Part shown: in pieces, positions 34,308 to 43,540 of the stretch
Layout of the letters: each line of letters starts with the position of its first letter
Numbering within the stretch: position 1 is the stretch's first letter
Origin: Comamonas testosteroni
Lineage (GTDB): Bacteria; Pseudomonadota; Gammaproteobacteria; Burkholderiales; Burkholderiaceae_C
Length of the DNA stretch: 64,000 nt
Assembly: GCF_003569915.1 (NCBI RefSeq)
Contig: NZ_KZ984459.1
Location: 1-64,000 of the forward strand
Reading direction: 5' to 3'
Notes under the pieces: model-generated
What the model was told of the DNA's origin: nothing
What the model saw: the letters and a program-made list of their open reading frames with translations, nothing else
The model's database searches: none
Program-made: the position numbers and the translations under genes

Positions 34308-35222
34308 ATGCTGCACCTCACCCTGCGTCAATTCGAGATTTTTTGCGCTGTAGCCCAGAGCGGAAATACGGTAGCTGCTGCAGAGGCGATAGCGCTATCG
34401 CAGTCTGCCACCAGTGCTGCGCTGCAGCAGCTGGAGTCCGGTCTGGGCGTGGCGCTGTTCGAGCGTGTGGGCAAGCGTCTGGTGCTCAACGATGCGGGGC
34501 GTGCGCTGCTGCCGCAGGCGCTGGCCATGCTGGAGCAGGCGCGCGGCATCGAGCAGTCGTTTTCTGCCAAGGCGGCCAATATGCCGGTGCGCCTGCGCGT
34601 GGCGGCCAGCACCACGATTGGCACTTACGCGCTGCCGCAGGTGCTGGCGCGGCTGGCAAAGTCGCATCCGCTGGTGCGGGTGGATTTGCAGATCGCCAAC
34701 ACGCAGGAGGTGGGCGACGCCGTGCTGGCCATGGAAGTCGATATGGGCCTGATCGAAGGCAGCAGCCACTGGCAAGGGCTGGAGGTGCAGCCCTGGCTGC
34801 GTGATGAGCTGGTCATCGTTGCCTCGCCCCAGGACCCGCTGGCCGCGCAGGCGCGCAGCAAGCCGCTGGGCGTGACGGCGCTGCGCAAGGCCGCGTGGCT
34901 GCTGCGCGAGGCGGGTTCGGGCACGCGCGAGATGGTGGAGCATGCGCTGCTGCCGCATTTGCACCAACTGCCCGCCGCGGCCACGCTGGGCAGCTCGGAG
35001 GCGATTGCGCGCTGCGTGGAGCAGGGCCTGGGCATCAGCTGCCTGTCGCGCGTGCTGGTGCAGTCGCAACTGCAGGCCGGGGCGCTGGAGATCTTGCCCA
35101 CCACGCTGCCGCGCATGTGGCGCAATTTCTCGCTGGTGCAGCGTGCAGGCAAGCGCAGATCGCCCGCGCTGCAGGCGTTTGTGGATGCCTGCATGGCGGC
35201 TGAGCCGTCATTGGCAGATTGA
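34308..35222 (+). CDS. LysR-family regulator (YeiE-like)
   Basis: 304 residues from ATG 34308. The N-terminal HTH is MLHLTLRQFEIFCAVAQSGN then AAEAIALSQSATSAALQQLESGLGVALFER, followed by the effector domain (LRVAASTTIGTYALPQVLARL; MGLIEGSS; WLLREAGSGTREMVE). The LTLRQLEVF-type opening and the GTREMVE motif match YeiE/CysB-side LysR proteins that control yeiH-type transporters. It is divergent from the vanW-GT gene. Autoregulation and control of the transporter at 31094 are inferred. Confidence 0.88.
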   Translation: MLHLTLRQFEIFCAVAQSGNTVAAAEAIALSQSATSAALQQLESGLGVALFERVGKRLVLNDAGRALLPQALAMLEQARGIEQSFSAKAANMPVRLRVAASTTIGTYALPQVLARLAKSHPLVRVDLQIANTQEVGDAVLAMEVDMGLIEGSSHWQGLEVQPWLRDELVIVASPQDPLAAQARSKPLGVTALRKAAWLLREAGSGTREMVEHALLPHLHQLPAAATLGSSEAIARCVEQGLGISCLSRVLVQSQLQAGALEILPTTLPRMWRNFSLVQRAGKRRSPALQAFVDACMAAEPSLAD

Positions 35223-35231
35223 GCATCAAAC

Positions 35232-35285
35232 CGGCTGCTAGTCAAGAAGATATAAGCGCAGGCAGCTATTGTTTTTATTAAGACT
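35232..35285. repeat. AT-rich dispersed repeat (intergenic)
   Basis: Contains CTAGTCAAGAAGATATAAGC and GGCAGCTATTGTTTTTATTA. The CTAGTCAAGAAG block also occurs at 48905-48916. It lies just after the LysR stop and may act as a weak terminator. Confidence 0.65.
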
Positions 35286-35378
35286 CATCTCGCTTGAGTG
35301 TGCTGGTTTTGGCTCTATATTGGATGCAGGCCCGCAACCCCATCGTGCAGCGGCGGGCGCATCCCCGGGAGGAACACC

Positions 35379-35597
35379 ATGAAAACGATTGACGAAATGC
35401 TGCACCTCGATTTGCTCACCCGCGAGCAGCACCTGCAGATCAGCGGCTGGATTGAAGCTGCCGACTCCCCCGAAGCCATCCTGAAGATGCCCGCCCCGCT
35501 ATGGCAGGCGGTAGAGCGCGCCAGTCAGGCCATGGGCGTGAATGAGGATTTGCTGCGCCCGCCGGCGCTGGATGCGGGCGGGCTGCTGTCCGTCTGA
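35379..35597 (+). CDS. Small hypothetical protein
   Basis: 72 residues from ATG 35379, preceded by GGGAGGA at good spacing. The sequence is MKTIDEMLHLDLLTREQHLQ and continues with a helix-rich region including PAPLWQAVERASQAMG. I recognise no family. It precedes another small gene by 9 bp, so they are likely co-transcribed. Soluble, with no signal peptide. Confidence 0.7.
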   Translation: MKTIDEMLHLDLLTREQHLQISGWIEAADSPEAILKMPAPLWQAVERASQAMGVNEDLLRPPALDAGGLLSV

Positions 35598-35606
35598 AGC
35601 CGCGCC

Positions 35607-35882
35607 ATGACTGCTGCTGCGCAAGAGCGCTTGCAGGCCGCACTGGGGCAGGTGAACCAAGCGCAGGCCGTGCTGGCGCTGGCGCATGTGCTCAAGGCCG
35701 AAAGCATGGGCCAAGTGGCGATGTATCGCGTGTTTCAGCAGCAACTGGAGTTGCTGGACGGCGATGACCCGGGCTGTGATGCGCTTGCAGACACCATGGA
35801 TCTGATCTGGGGCGGCGGCTGGGCCAAAGGGCGGGCGCTGTTTGAGCAGGAACTCAGCACCGAGCGTCTGGCCCGGGAATGA
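35607..35882 (+). CDS. Small hypothetical protein
   Basis: 91 residues, MTAAAQERLQAALGQVNQAQ at the start and IWGGGWAKGRALFEQELS near the end. Predominantly alpha-helical, acidic, soluble. No family recognised. It lies 9 bp downstream of the previous small gene, and the pair ends at a repeat-derived hairpin at 35900. Confidence 0.65.
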   Translation: MTAAAQERLQAALGQVNQAQAVLALAHVLKAESMGQVAMYRVFQQQLELLDGDDPGCDALADTMDLIWGGGWAKGRALFEQELSTERLARE

Positions 35883-35899
35883 CGGCTTTAAACCCCATG

Positions 35900-35947
35900 A
35901 AAAATAGCTGCCCCGCTTGCTGATCAAGCGCAGGCAGCTATCTTTTT
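35900..35947. terminator. Dispersed repeat forming a bidirectional terminator
   Basis: AAAAATAGCTGCC (from 35900) pairs with GGCAGCTAT, with inner arms CGCTTG/CAAGCG, followed by CTTTTTT. It lies between the convergent small gene and creA. The TAGCTG core marks it as a member of the AT-rich repeat family. Confidence 0.8.
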
Positions 35948-36447
35948 TACTTCACCGGAATCTGCGTGCCATGCGGCACGGCCACGGCCGTCACGCTGTT
36001 CTGGGGCGAGCCTTCAATCACGCGGTCCGAATAAGTCATATAGATCAGCGCATTGCGCTTGGCGTCCACCATGCGCACCACGCGCAGGCGCTTGAACAGC
36101 AGCGAGGTGCGCTCGGTAAACACTTCTTCCTGCTGCTTGAGCGGCCCGGGGAACTGGATATTGCCCGTGGCCTGGCAGGCAATCGAGGCTTCGGAGCGAT
36201 CCTCGGCCAGGCCCAGCCCGCCCTTGATGCCGCCCGTCTTGGCGCGCGAGACATAGCAGGTCACGCCGGGCACCTTGGGGTCGTCATAGGCATCGACCAC
36301 GATTTTGTGGTCCGGGCCAATCCACTTGAAGACGGTGTCCACGGCACCGATCTGCTCGGCATGGCTCATGCCCACATAGGCCATGGTTCCGACAGTGGCA
36401 GCTGCAACGACGAGAACGGCAGAAACAATTTTCATGATGGTGCGCAT
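35947..36447 (-). CDS. creA: CreA-family periplasmic protein
   Basis: 166 residues (or 162 from the second in-frame ATG at 36435). An N-terminal hydrophobic segment [20 protein letters not shown] looks like a signal peptide or anchor. The CreA domain follows: [45 protein letters not shown] in order, then [14 protein letters not shown] and [24 protein letters not shown]. CreA proteins are small exported proteins of unknown function found across proteobacteria. Identity is secure; the role is not. Confidence 0.9.
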   Translation of the reverse strand: MRTIMKIVSAVLVVAAATVGTMAYVGMSHAEQIGAVDTVFKWIGPDHKIVVDAYDDPKVPGVTCYVSRAKTGGIKGGLGLAEDRSEASIACQATGNIQFPGPLKQQEEVFTERTSLLFKRLRVVRMVDAKRNALIYMTYSDRVIEGSPQNSVTAVAVPHGTQIPVK

Positions 36448-36739
36448 GGATGAGTGAGTCTAGGGTTAACCCGTAAGTTATCGCAGGGCATTGTGCCCGA
36501 TGCGCATCGTAGAGCAAAGCCAGTGGCGACAATGTAGTCCTCGGTTGCCGGGCGTGGAGCACTCCACCTTTCCCTGGCACTTGCGGTGGGGCGAGTCACT
36601 CTGCTGACCTCGTGTTTGTGTCCCACCGCTTTCAACCCCTCTGTTTTCTGTCGCGGCGCCCGTTCGGGTTGTCGCTTTTCGGCTTTGTTTTCAGCAGCGC
36701 CATGCCCGGACGGGCGTGGCGGGCTTTTGTGTTGCTTCC

Positions 36740-37951
36740 ATGTCAGTTTCTTCTTCCGCTTCAGCGCCCGGTTTGAGCGCTTCTTCCCTGCTGCTGATGG
36801 CGCTGGCCTGCGGGCTGTGCGCGGGCGGCAATTACTTTAACCAGCCGCTGCTGCACTCGATTGCCGAGCATTTCAGCGTGGCCGAATCTGCCGCCGCTGC
36901 CAGCGTGACGCTGGCCCAGGTGGCCTATGCCAGCGGCTTGCTGCTGCTGGCTCCGCTGGGCGACAAGCTGCAGCGGCGCGGTCTGGCCGTGAGCTTGATG
37001 CTGCTGGCCGCTGCAGGGCAGGCGCTGTGCGGGCTGGCCACGGGGCTGAGCATGTTTCTGTGGGGCACGCTGATGGCGGGGCTGTTTTCCGTCGCCGCTC
37101 AGGTGCTGGTGCCCATGGCCGCAGCGCTGGCCCAGCCCGGGCAAAGCGGGCGCGCCGTGGGCTGGGTGATGAGCGGGCTGCTGCTGGGCATTTTGCTGGC
37201 GCGCAGCGTGGCCGGTGTGGTCTCGGACGCCTGGGGCTGGCAGGCGGCCGTGTACCAGGGCGCGGCGCTGGTGATGGCCGTGGTGGCGCTGTGGCTGTGG
37301 AAGGCACTGCCTGCATCGCGCAACCCCAGTCCCGTGAGTTATCCCCAGGTGCTGTCCAGCATGTGGCGGCTGCTGCGCACCCAGCCGGGGCTGCGTCAGC
37401 GCACGCTGGTCAGTGGTCTGGCCTTTGCTTCGGTCAGCGTGCTGTTTTCAACCATGGCGCTGCAACTGTCGGCCGGCCCGCTGGGCTTGGACGATGGGCA
37501 GATTGGCCTGATTGGTCTGGCAGGCGCTGCTGGTGCGCTGGTGGCCACGCAGGCAGGTCGTCTGGTCGATAAAGGCCTGGGCCGTGTGAGCTGCGCGATT
37601 GGTGCGCTGGCGCTGCTGCTGTCCTGGCCCATGCTGTGGTGGGGCGGCGCGCATCTGGGCTGGTTTGTGCTGGGCATGGTGGTGATTGATCTGAGCCTGC
37701 AGTGCCTGAACATCACCAATCAGGCGACCGTAGCCCAGTTGCTGCCCGCAGCGCGTGGCCGTATGAATGCCGTCTATATGACGGGCTACTTCACGGGCGC
37801 GGCAGCGGGTTCTGCACTGGGCACGCTGGCCTGGCGTATCAACGGCTGGCTGGGCGCCTGCGCTCTGGGTGTGGCGCTGGCGCTGCTGGCGGGGCTGGGC
37901 ACCTTCAGCATGCGCAAGACGCATGCTCTGGTGCCCGCCGCCATGCGTTGA
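36740..37951 (+). CDS. MFS transporter (drug/metabolite exporter type)
   Basis: 403 residues from ATG 36740 (MSVSSSASAPG); an earlier in-frame ATG at 36716 is possible. Twelve hydrophobic segments, with LLLMALACGLCAGGNYFNQPLLHSIAEHF in segment 1 and the loop motif GDKLQRRGLAVS between TM2 and TM3. A later block reads ATMVALQLSAGPLGL-like TMALQLSAGPLGLDDGQIGLIGLAG. The GNYFNQPLL opening is common in YgaY/NepI-like exporters. The substrate is unknown. It converges with the TonB receptor gene with only 3 bp between the stops. Confidence 0.88.
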   Translation: MSVSSSASAPGLSASSLLLMALACGLCAGGNYFNQPLLHSIAEHFSVAESAAAASVTLAQVAYASGLLLLAPLGDKLQRRGLAVSLMLLAAAGQALCGLATGLSMFLWGTLMAGLFSVAAQVLVPMAAALAQPGQSGRAVGWVMSGLLLGILLARSVAGVVSDAWGWQAAVYQGAALVMAVVALWLWKALPASRNPSPVSYPQVLSSMWRLLRTQPGLRQRTLVSGLAFASVSVLFSTMALQLSAGPLGLDDGQIGLIGLAGAAGALVATQAGRLVDKGLGRVSCAIGALALLLSWPMLWWGGAHLGWFVLGMVVIDLSLQCLNITNQATVAQLLPAARGRMNAVYMTGYFTGAAAGSALGTLAWRINGWLGACALGVALALLAGLGTFSMRKTHALVPAAMR

Positions 37952-37954
37952 TGG

Positions 37955-40261
37955 CTACATATCCCAACGTAACGAAGCCGTGTAGGTGCGCTGCGGATAA
38001 GGGTGGAAGTTCCAGTACTGCGCGTTGTTGGCGTTGTCGATGCCGAACGCAGCGGACAGTTGCTTGTCGATCTGGTAGCGGGCGCGCAAATCCACGGTGA
38101 AGTATTTGCTGGCTCCCATATAGGTGTCGGCATGCACATCGCTATTGTCCAGATTTGAGTACTGGCGGCCGCTGTAGCGCGCAGCCACGGTCAGCGCCCA
38201 GCGCTCGTCGGGCTTGTAGGTGGCCCAGGCCGTGGCGCGCCAGCGCGGCACGCGCGGCTGCCATTTGCCCACGCTGGCCGGGTTGGCGGCATTGGCGGTG
38301 ATGCGCGAGTTGGCCCAGGTCAGGCTGCCGCCCAGGTCGAGGCCCCGAATCCAGACCGATTGCGCCGAGTACGCCAGCTCCAGCCCCGAGGTGCGCACCT
38401 GATCCACGTTCTGCACAGCCGAGGTGGTGGTGCCGGGAATTAGCTGACTGTAGAGGGCATCGCGCGTGCGTTCATGAAACCAGGTGGCGCGCAGCAATCC
38501 GTTGCCCAAGTCTTGCTCCGCCGTCAGCTCGCCCGTCCAGGCTTTCTCGGGCTTGAGATTCGGGTCGTTGATAAAGGACAGCGCGCCGCCCGAGGTCGCT
38601 CCATAGAGCTCGCCCACGGTGGGGAAACGCACGGATCGGCCCAGCGACGCCTTGAGCATGGTGTTGCGCGCCAGCTGGTAAGCCAGCGCGGCCTTGGGCG
38701 AGAAATGCGCTTCGCTGCGTCTGGCGTAACCCAACTGGCTGGTGGCGGTGGCTGTGCGGCCCTGCTCGGCACGCCAGTCTTCCCAGCGCAGGCCCAGCAC
38801 GGCCTTCCAGTCCTTGGCGATCTGCCAGCTGTCCTGCGCCCAGAGGTAGGCGGTCTCGGTGCGGCCCCCTACCTGGCTGACCAGCGACTGCGTGTTGGCC
38901 GGGCCTGATTGCCAGTCGCCCAGCACGTTGTATTTGCTGATATTGAGCTTGTAGGCATCGCGGCCCAGACCGAAGTCCACGATATGGGCGCCCTGCAAAC
39001 CCTGGGGCCTCCAGGTGCCCTTGGCCGCCAGCGTGTTCCAGCCCGTGCCATCCTGATCCTGCAGCGTGCCAGCGCCGCCGGTCTGTGCCAGCGGCTGGGC
39101 CACGGTGGGCACGCGCTGCTGGTCCTTGCCGTAGTCGTACAGGCTGGCGCTCAGCTCCCAGTCAAAAGTCTCGCGCATATGGCTTTTGAGCGAGACGCCA
39201 TGCATGGTGTGCGTTTGGCTGTCGCGGGACAGGCCGAACGCGGTATTGGCCAGCTGGTAGCTCTTGCCATCAATATTGACCAGGCCGCTGTAGACGGGTT
39301 GGCCATTGGGGTCGCGCAGATAGCTTTGCGAGCTGCCCCTGGCGCTGTTTTGCCACCAGCCCAGCGTGTAGCTGGCGCGCAGCGTGGGCGTGAGGTCATA
39401 GGCCAGCTTGATCTTGGCGTGGTCCTGCTGTGTGCGGTACTGCGTGCCCGCGCCCAGGATGTACCAGGGCTGGTTGGTGGTGTTCAGCCCCGCCAGTGCA
39501 CCGGTTACCGGCGTGCCCGCGCTGGATGTGGTTCCGGCAGACTTCAGCACGGCCGGAAAGGTTAGCGGCTGGCTGTGGCTGTCCGTGTGGTTGAGGTTGA
39601 GCCAGAACGACCAGTCGCCGCTGCGGCTGCCGATGGAGGCACTGCTGTTCCAGCTGCCAAAGGTGCCGCTGCTTCCCAGCACCTTGCTGGGCTGGGACGA
39701 ATAGCCTGCGGCCACATGGGCTTCGAGCTTGTCGGGCATGCGCGTCACATAGTCGACCACTGCCCCGGCGGAGTTGCCGGGATAGGCGGCCGAGAATGGG
39801 CCGTACATCACATCGACGCGCTCGATTTCCTCGGGCGTGACCAGCCCCCAGCGCGGCGCGTAGTTGCTGCCATTGGCAATGCCATTGCCCAGATAGTTGG
39901 AGAGCAAAATGCCGTCCGCATACACCGCAGAGCGTGCGCTATTGCCCGTGCCCGAAGCGCGGGTGGAGAGGATGGCGTGGTTGTAATCGCCGATATAGCG
40001 CTTGCGCACCAGCAGGCTGGGCAGGTATTTGAGGGCGTCTTCGCTGTCCGTGGCGTTGATGCGCGTCTCGATCTCCTCGCGCGTCATGCCCTCGATGGTG
40101 GTGGGAATCTGCGTGGGCAAAGAGCTGGGTTGACCGCCGTTGACGGTGACGATGCCCAGCGTCTTGCTGCGCTCGGCGGACTCGGAAAGGTCTTGAGTAC
40201 TCTGCGCCAGGCACGGCCAGGCGATGCCACTGACCACGAGTGGCAAAAAAATCTGTTTCAT
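37955..40261 (-). CDS. TonB-dependent outer-membrane receptor
   Basis: 768 residues. Signal peptide MKQIFLPLVVSGIAWPCLAQ. The plug domain contains TIEGMTREEIETRINATDSEDAL, SNYLGNGIANGSNYAPRWG and EEIERVDVMYGPFSAAYPGNSAGAVV. The 22-strand barrel ends YTASLRWDM. The plug resembles siderophore and YncD-like receptors; the ligand is not deducible. No Fur box is obvious upstream. The gene follows a DUF2946 protein, a combination often seen with metal, particularly copper, acquisition (context inference). Confidence 0.92.
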   Translation of the reverse strand: MKQIFLPLVVSGIAWPCLAQSTQDLSESAERSKTLGIVTVNGGQPSSLPTQIPTTIEGMTREEIETRINATDSEDALKYLPSLLVRKRYIGDYNHAILSTRASGTGNSARSAVYADGILLSNYLGNGIANGSNYAPRWGLVTPEEIERVDVMYGPFSAAYPGNSAGAVVDYVTRMPDKLEAHVAAGYSSQPSKVLGSSGTFGSWNSSASIGSRSGDWSFWLNLNHTDSHSQPLTFPAVLKSAGTTSSAGTPVTGALAGLNTTNQPWYILGAGTQYRTQQDHAKIKLAYDLTPTLRASYTLGWWQNSARGSSQSYLRDPNGQPVYSGLVNIDGKSYQLANTAFGLSRDSQTHTMHGVSLKSHMRETFDWELSASLYDYGKDQQRVPTVAQPLAQTGGAGTLQDQDGTGWNTLAAKGTWRPQGLQGAHIVDFGLGRDAYKLNISKYNVLGDWQSGPANTQSLVSQVGGRTETAYLWAQDSWQIAKDWKAVLGLRWEDWRAEQGRTATATSQLGYARRSEAHFSPKAALAYQLARNTMLKASLGRSVRFPTVGELYGATSGGALSFINDPNLKPEKAWTGELTAEQDLGNGLLRATWFHERTRDALYSQLIPGTTTSAVQNVDQVRTSGLELAYSAQSVWIRGLDLGGSLTWANSRITANAANPASVGKWQPRVPRWRATAWATYKPDERWALTVAARYSGRQYSNLDNSDVHADTYMGASKYFTVDLRARYQIDKQLSAAFGIDNANNAQYWNFHPYPQRTYTASLRWDM

Positions 40262-40355
40262 GAATGCTTACCCCGGGGCGCACGAAGTCGGTGCAGCCCC
40301 TATGAATCTGATAGCGGCCAGCCTAAGTAGTACCTAGACTGGGGCCTGAAATCGT

Positions 40356-40742
40356 TCAAAAGTAAGCGGAAGGAGGCCCGCGCGCGGGCAGTGGCGCAGC
40401 GGTGATCGATGCAATGCGCGCCTGCTCCACAGGCTGCAGTGCATGCCACAGCGGCGACTGGGTGGGGGGCGGCAGCTGCAGCGCGGAGGGGGGCGGTGCG
40501 GCATGGGGCAGGCACATGGGGCAGTCCAGATGGCCCGCGCCCAGCGTCTGGCTGCCATCGTCGCCCTTGACGATCATCTTCACCGCGCCGGTGCTGGTGC
40601 AGATCAGCTCAAAACCCTGAGGCTGAACCAGCGGCGAGGCCACGGCAGCGCCGATGGACAGTGCAAACCATGCCAGCACCCACCGGCCCAGCAGGCAGGT
40701 GGCAACGCGGCGAAACGTCTGCAAAGTCATGACATGCATCAT
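40356..40742 (-). CDS. DUF2946-family membrane-anchored protein
   Basis: 128 residues from ATG 40742 (or 124 from 40730). A hydrophobic segment LGRWVLAWFALSIGAAVASPL is followed by FELICTSTGAVKMIV and the conserved GHLDCPMCLPHAAPP, the cysteine pair of DUF2946. The C-terminal third is proline-rich. DUF2946 proteins often sit beside TonB receptors or copper genes, and the CxxC pair may bind metal (inference). It is upstream of the TonB receptor by 94 bp on the same strand, so probably one operon. Confidence 0.8.
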   Translation of the reverse strand: MMHVMTLQTFRRVATCLLGRWVLAWFALSIGAAVASPLVQPQGFELICTSTGAVKMIVKGDDGSQTLGAGHLDCPMCLPHAAPPPSALQLPPPTQSPLWHALQPVEQARIASITAAPLPARGPPSAYF

Positions 40743-40820
40743 AAAACGACTTGATGCACCTGCCTATGAAAACGCCTGTGAGTCCGGGTAGTGATTGTGC
40801 AAACTGCTATGTTTTTAATA

Positions 40821-40844
40821 ACAAAACCCGGCCGGAGCCGGGTT
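40821..40844 (-). terminator. Intrinsic terminator of the cphA genes
   Basis: AACCCGGC (40825-40832), loop CGGA, GCCGGGTT (40837-40844). On the minus strand the stem is followed by TTGTTATTAAAAAC-type AT-rich sequence with a TTTTG start. Confidence 0.6.
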
Positions 40845-40893
40845 GAGTTCAAGAGAGCAGAAAGCCTTAAAAAACGGCGCGCCCCAAGCAAGA

Positions 40894-40967
40894 GACAGCC
40901 AGCAAGCGCCGCCGCGCAGCGAGGCTGTCGTCCCCCTCAGGGGGAAGCCGCGAAGCGGCTCAGGGGG
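40894..40967. repeat. GC-rich multi-hairpin repeat overlapping the cphA stop codon
   Basis: Three inverted repeats in tandem: GACAGCC/GGCTGTC (40894-40900, 40923-40929), CCCCCTCAGGGGG (40932-40944) and AGCCGC-GAA-GCGGCT (40946-40960). The cphA stop (40960-40962) lies in the last arm. From memory such sequences recur in Comamonadaceae genomes. Confidence 0.65.
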
Positions 40968-43527
40968 CTACATGTTTACGCAGGTGCTCCAGAGCCTCTT
41001 CCACCTGATCCACCAGCACCAGGCACAGATCGCCGGGTTGCAGGCGTTCCAGCGCGTGGTCAATGGCCAGGAATTCGCCGTGGATTTCCGTGCTGTAGCT
41101 GGTGCGTGGCGCACCTTCCAGACCCTTTTTCAGCAGGGCCAGCACTTCGCCGTCTTCGCGGCCGCGCTGGCAGGCGTCCTGGTACAGCACCACATCGTCA
41201 AACACCTTGCCCAGAATCTGCGTCTGCTCGACGATGTCCTGGTCGCGGCGGTCGCCCGCACCCGAGATCACCACGCTGCGGCGCTTGGCAGGCATGGCTT
41301 CCACGGCCTGGCTCAGCGCGCGAATGGCGTCGGGGTTGTGGCCGTAGTCGGCAATGATGGTGGCACCCTTGTAATCCATCACATTGAAGCGGGCCGGGGC
41401 GTTGTCGCTGTCGCTCAGGAACCCTGCCAGACCGCGGCGGATGGTCTGCCAGGGCAGGCCGGAAGCCCAGGCCGCGCCGATGGAGGCCATGACGTTTTCC
41501 ACCTGGAAGGTGATGGTGCCGTTGCGGGTCAGCGGAATATCGCGCAGCGCAATGGTTTCGCGCCACGAGCCTTCGGCGGCCACGATGGAGTCGCCATCGA
41601 CATAGATCACGCGGCTGCCCTGGGCGCGGTGCGTGGCCATCACGGGGTGGTGGCGGTCGGCAGCAAAGAAGATGATCTTGCCGGGGCAGACATGGGCCAT
41701 GGCGGCCACCAGCGGGTCGGCGGCGTTGAGCACGGCATAGCCGTCGGTGGCCACGTTCTGCACGATGACGCGCTTCAAGACGCCCACGTCTTCCTTGGTG
41801 GTGATGAAGTTCAGACCCAGGTGATCGCCTTCGCCCACGTTGGTGACCACGGCCACCTGGCAGCGGTCAAAGCCCAGGCCTTCACGCAGAATGCCGCCGC
41901 GTGCGCATTCGAGCACGGCTGCATCGGTTTCGGGGTGGGCCAGCGCATTGCGGGCACTCTTGGGGCCGGAGCAGTCACCGCTGTCGATCTGACGGCCGTT
42001 GACGTACACGCCATCGGTATTGGTCATGGCGGTGCGCCAGCCGTGCGAGGTGAACAGATGGGCAATCACGCGCGTGGTCGTGGTCTTGCCGTTGGTGCCG
42101 GTGACGGCGACCAGCGGCACGCGGCCATCGTCGCCAGGGGCGAACAGCTCGTCCACCATGGGAACGCCCACATTGCGGGGGCGGCCAAACGAGGGGGCCA
42201 GGTGCATGCGCAGGCCGGGGGCAGCGTTCACTTCCACAATGCCGCCGCTTTGCTCTTCCAGCGGCTTGAGCATGGTCTCGCAGACCACGTCCACGCCGCA
42301 GATATGCAGGCCAATGGTTTGCGCGGCTTCAATCGCGCGGGCGGCGATTTCGGGGTGCACATCGTCGGTCACATCGGTGGCGCTGCCGCCGGTGGACAGG
42401 TTGGCGTTGTTGCGCAGCACCACGCGCTGGCCCTGTGCGGGCACGGATTCGGGGGTCAGGCCTTCGCTGGCAATGCGGTCGATGGCGATTTCGTCCAGAC
42501 GCACCTTGGTCAGCGCCGTGCCGTGGCCGGAGCCGCGGCGCGGGTCCTGGTTGACGATTTCGACCAGCTCACGAATCGTGTGCGTGCCGTCACCCAGCAC
42601 TTGCGGTGGCTCGCGGCGGGCAGCGGCGACCAACTGGCCGCCGACAACCAGCAGGCGGAAGTCGTGACCGGGCAGGAAGCGCTCGACCATGATTTCGTCG
42701 CCAAACTCGCTGGCCACCTTGTAGGCTGCTTCCAGGCCTTCGCGGGTGGTGATGTTCACCACCACGCCCTTGCCCTGGTTGCCGTCCTGGGGCTTGACCA
42801 CCACGGGCAGGCCCACTTCCTGAGCCACGGCCCAGGCGTCGTCCACGTCGGTCACGGGGCGGCCCATGGGCACGGGCACGCCAGCGGCATGCAGCAAACG
42901 CTTGGTCAGGTCCTTGTCCTGGGCAATCGATTCAGCCACGGCGCTGGTGGAGTCCAGCTCGGCAGCCTGAAAGCGGCGGGCCTTGGAGCCCCAGCCCAGT
43001 TGCACCAGCGAGCCGGTGGTCAGGCGGCGAAACGGGATGCCTCGGGCCACGGCGGCGTCCACAATCGCGCCGGTCGATGGGCCGATGCGGTCGTCTTCGT
43101 CCAGCTCGCGCAGTTCGGCGATGGTGGCGTCGGCGTCAAATGGCGTGTCGTTGAGTGCAGCCTGAATCAGCGCTTCGGCGCGCTCCATGGCCAGCTTGCC
43201 CACGGCTTCTTCGGTGTACTCGACCACGACCTGGAAGGTGCCGTGTTCCACGGTCTCATGCGTGCGGCTGAAGGTGACGGGGCAGCCCGCCTGTGCCTGC
43301 AGCGACAGGGCGGCGACTTCCAGCACATGGGCCAGCGACAGTTGCTGGTCCGCACCATGAGGCTGCAGCGTGCCGATCGTGGGGAAGCGCGCACGCAGCT
43401 TGTCCTCAAAGCCGGGCATGGCGGTGTACAGCAGTTCGCTGTCATCGCAGTGCACGATGGCTTCGATAGCGGTGCTACGGGTCCAGAGGTTGGGGCCACG
43501 CAGGGCACGGGTGCGATTGATCTGCAT
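40960..43527 (-). CDS. cphA: Cyanophycin synthetase (full-length, active-type)
   Basis: 855 residues; ATP-dependent ligase building cyanophycin, a poly-aspartate backbone with arginine side groups, a nitrogen storage polymer. N-terminal domain, then an ATP-grasp region (VVVKPQDGNQGKGVVV, MVERFLPGHDFRLLVVGG, GIVEVNAAPGLRMHL) and a C-terminal Mur-ligase-like domain with an intact P-loop VTGTNGKTTTTR (about residue 475). Further motifs: ECARGGILREGLGFD and DYGHNPDAIRALSQ. It lies 96 bp downstream of the second synthetase on the same strand, with a dispersed repeat between. Its last codons run into the GC-rich repeat. Confidence 0.94.
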   Translation of the reverse strand: MQINRTRALRGPNLWTRSTAIEAIVHCDDSELLYTAMPGFEDKLRARFPTIGTLQPHGADQQLSLAHVLEVAALSLQAQAGCPVTFSRTHETVEHGTFQVVVEYTEEAVGKLAMERAEALIQAALNDTPFDADATIAELRELDEDDRIGPSTGAIVDAAVARGIPFRRLTTGSLVQLGWGSKARRFQAAELDSTSAVAESIAQDKDLTKRLLHAAGVPVPMGRPVTDVDDAWAVAQEVGLPVVVKPQDGNQGKGVVVNITTREGLEAAYKVASEFGDEIMVERFLPGHDFRLLVVGGQLVAAARREPPQVLGDGTHTIRELVEIVNQDPRRGSGHGTALTKVRLDEIAIDRIASEGLTPESVPAQGQRVVLRNNANLSTGGSATDVTDDVHPEIAARAIEAAQTIGLHICGVDVVCETMLKPLEEQSGGIVEVNAAPGLRMHLAPSFGRPRNVGVPMVDELFAPGDDGRVPLVAVTGTNGKTTTTRVIAHLFTSHGWRTAMTNTDGVYVNGRQIDSGDCSGPKSARNALAHPETDAAVLECARGGILREGLGFDRCQVAVVTNVGEGDHLGLNFITTKEDVGVLKRVIVQNVATDGYAVLNAADPLVAAMAHVCPGKIIFFAADRHHPVMATHRAQGSRVIYVDGDSIVAAEGSWRETIALRDIPLTRNGTITFQVENVMASIGAAWASGLPWQTIRRGLAGFLSDSDNAPARFNVMDYKGATIIADYGHNPDAIRALSQAVEAMPAKRRSVVISGAGDRRDQDIVEQTQILGKVFDDVVLYQDACQRGREDGEVLALLKKGLEGAPRTSYSTEIHGEFLAIDHALERLQPGDLCLVLVDQVEEALEHLRKHVAP

Positions 43528-43540
43528 ATTGTTCTTTCAG

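Noticed and set aside
40262-40355. Hairpin GGGGC-GCAC / GTGC-A-GCCCC before the TonB receptor as a riboswitch or Fur site
   Set aside because: Stem is short and imperfect, no B12-box or Fur-box match; left unassigned.
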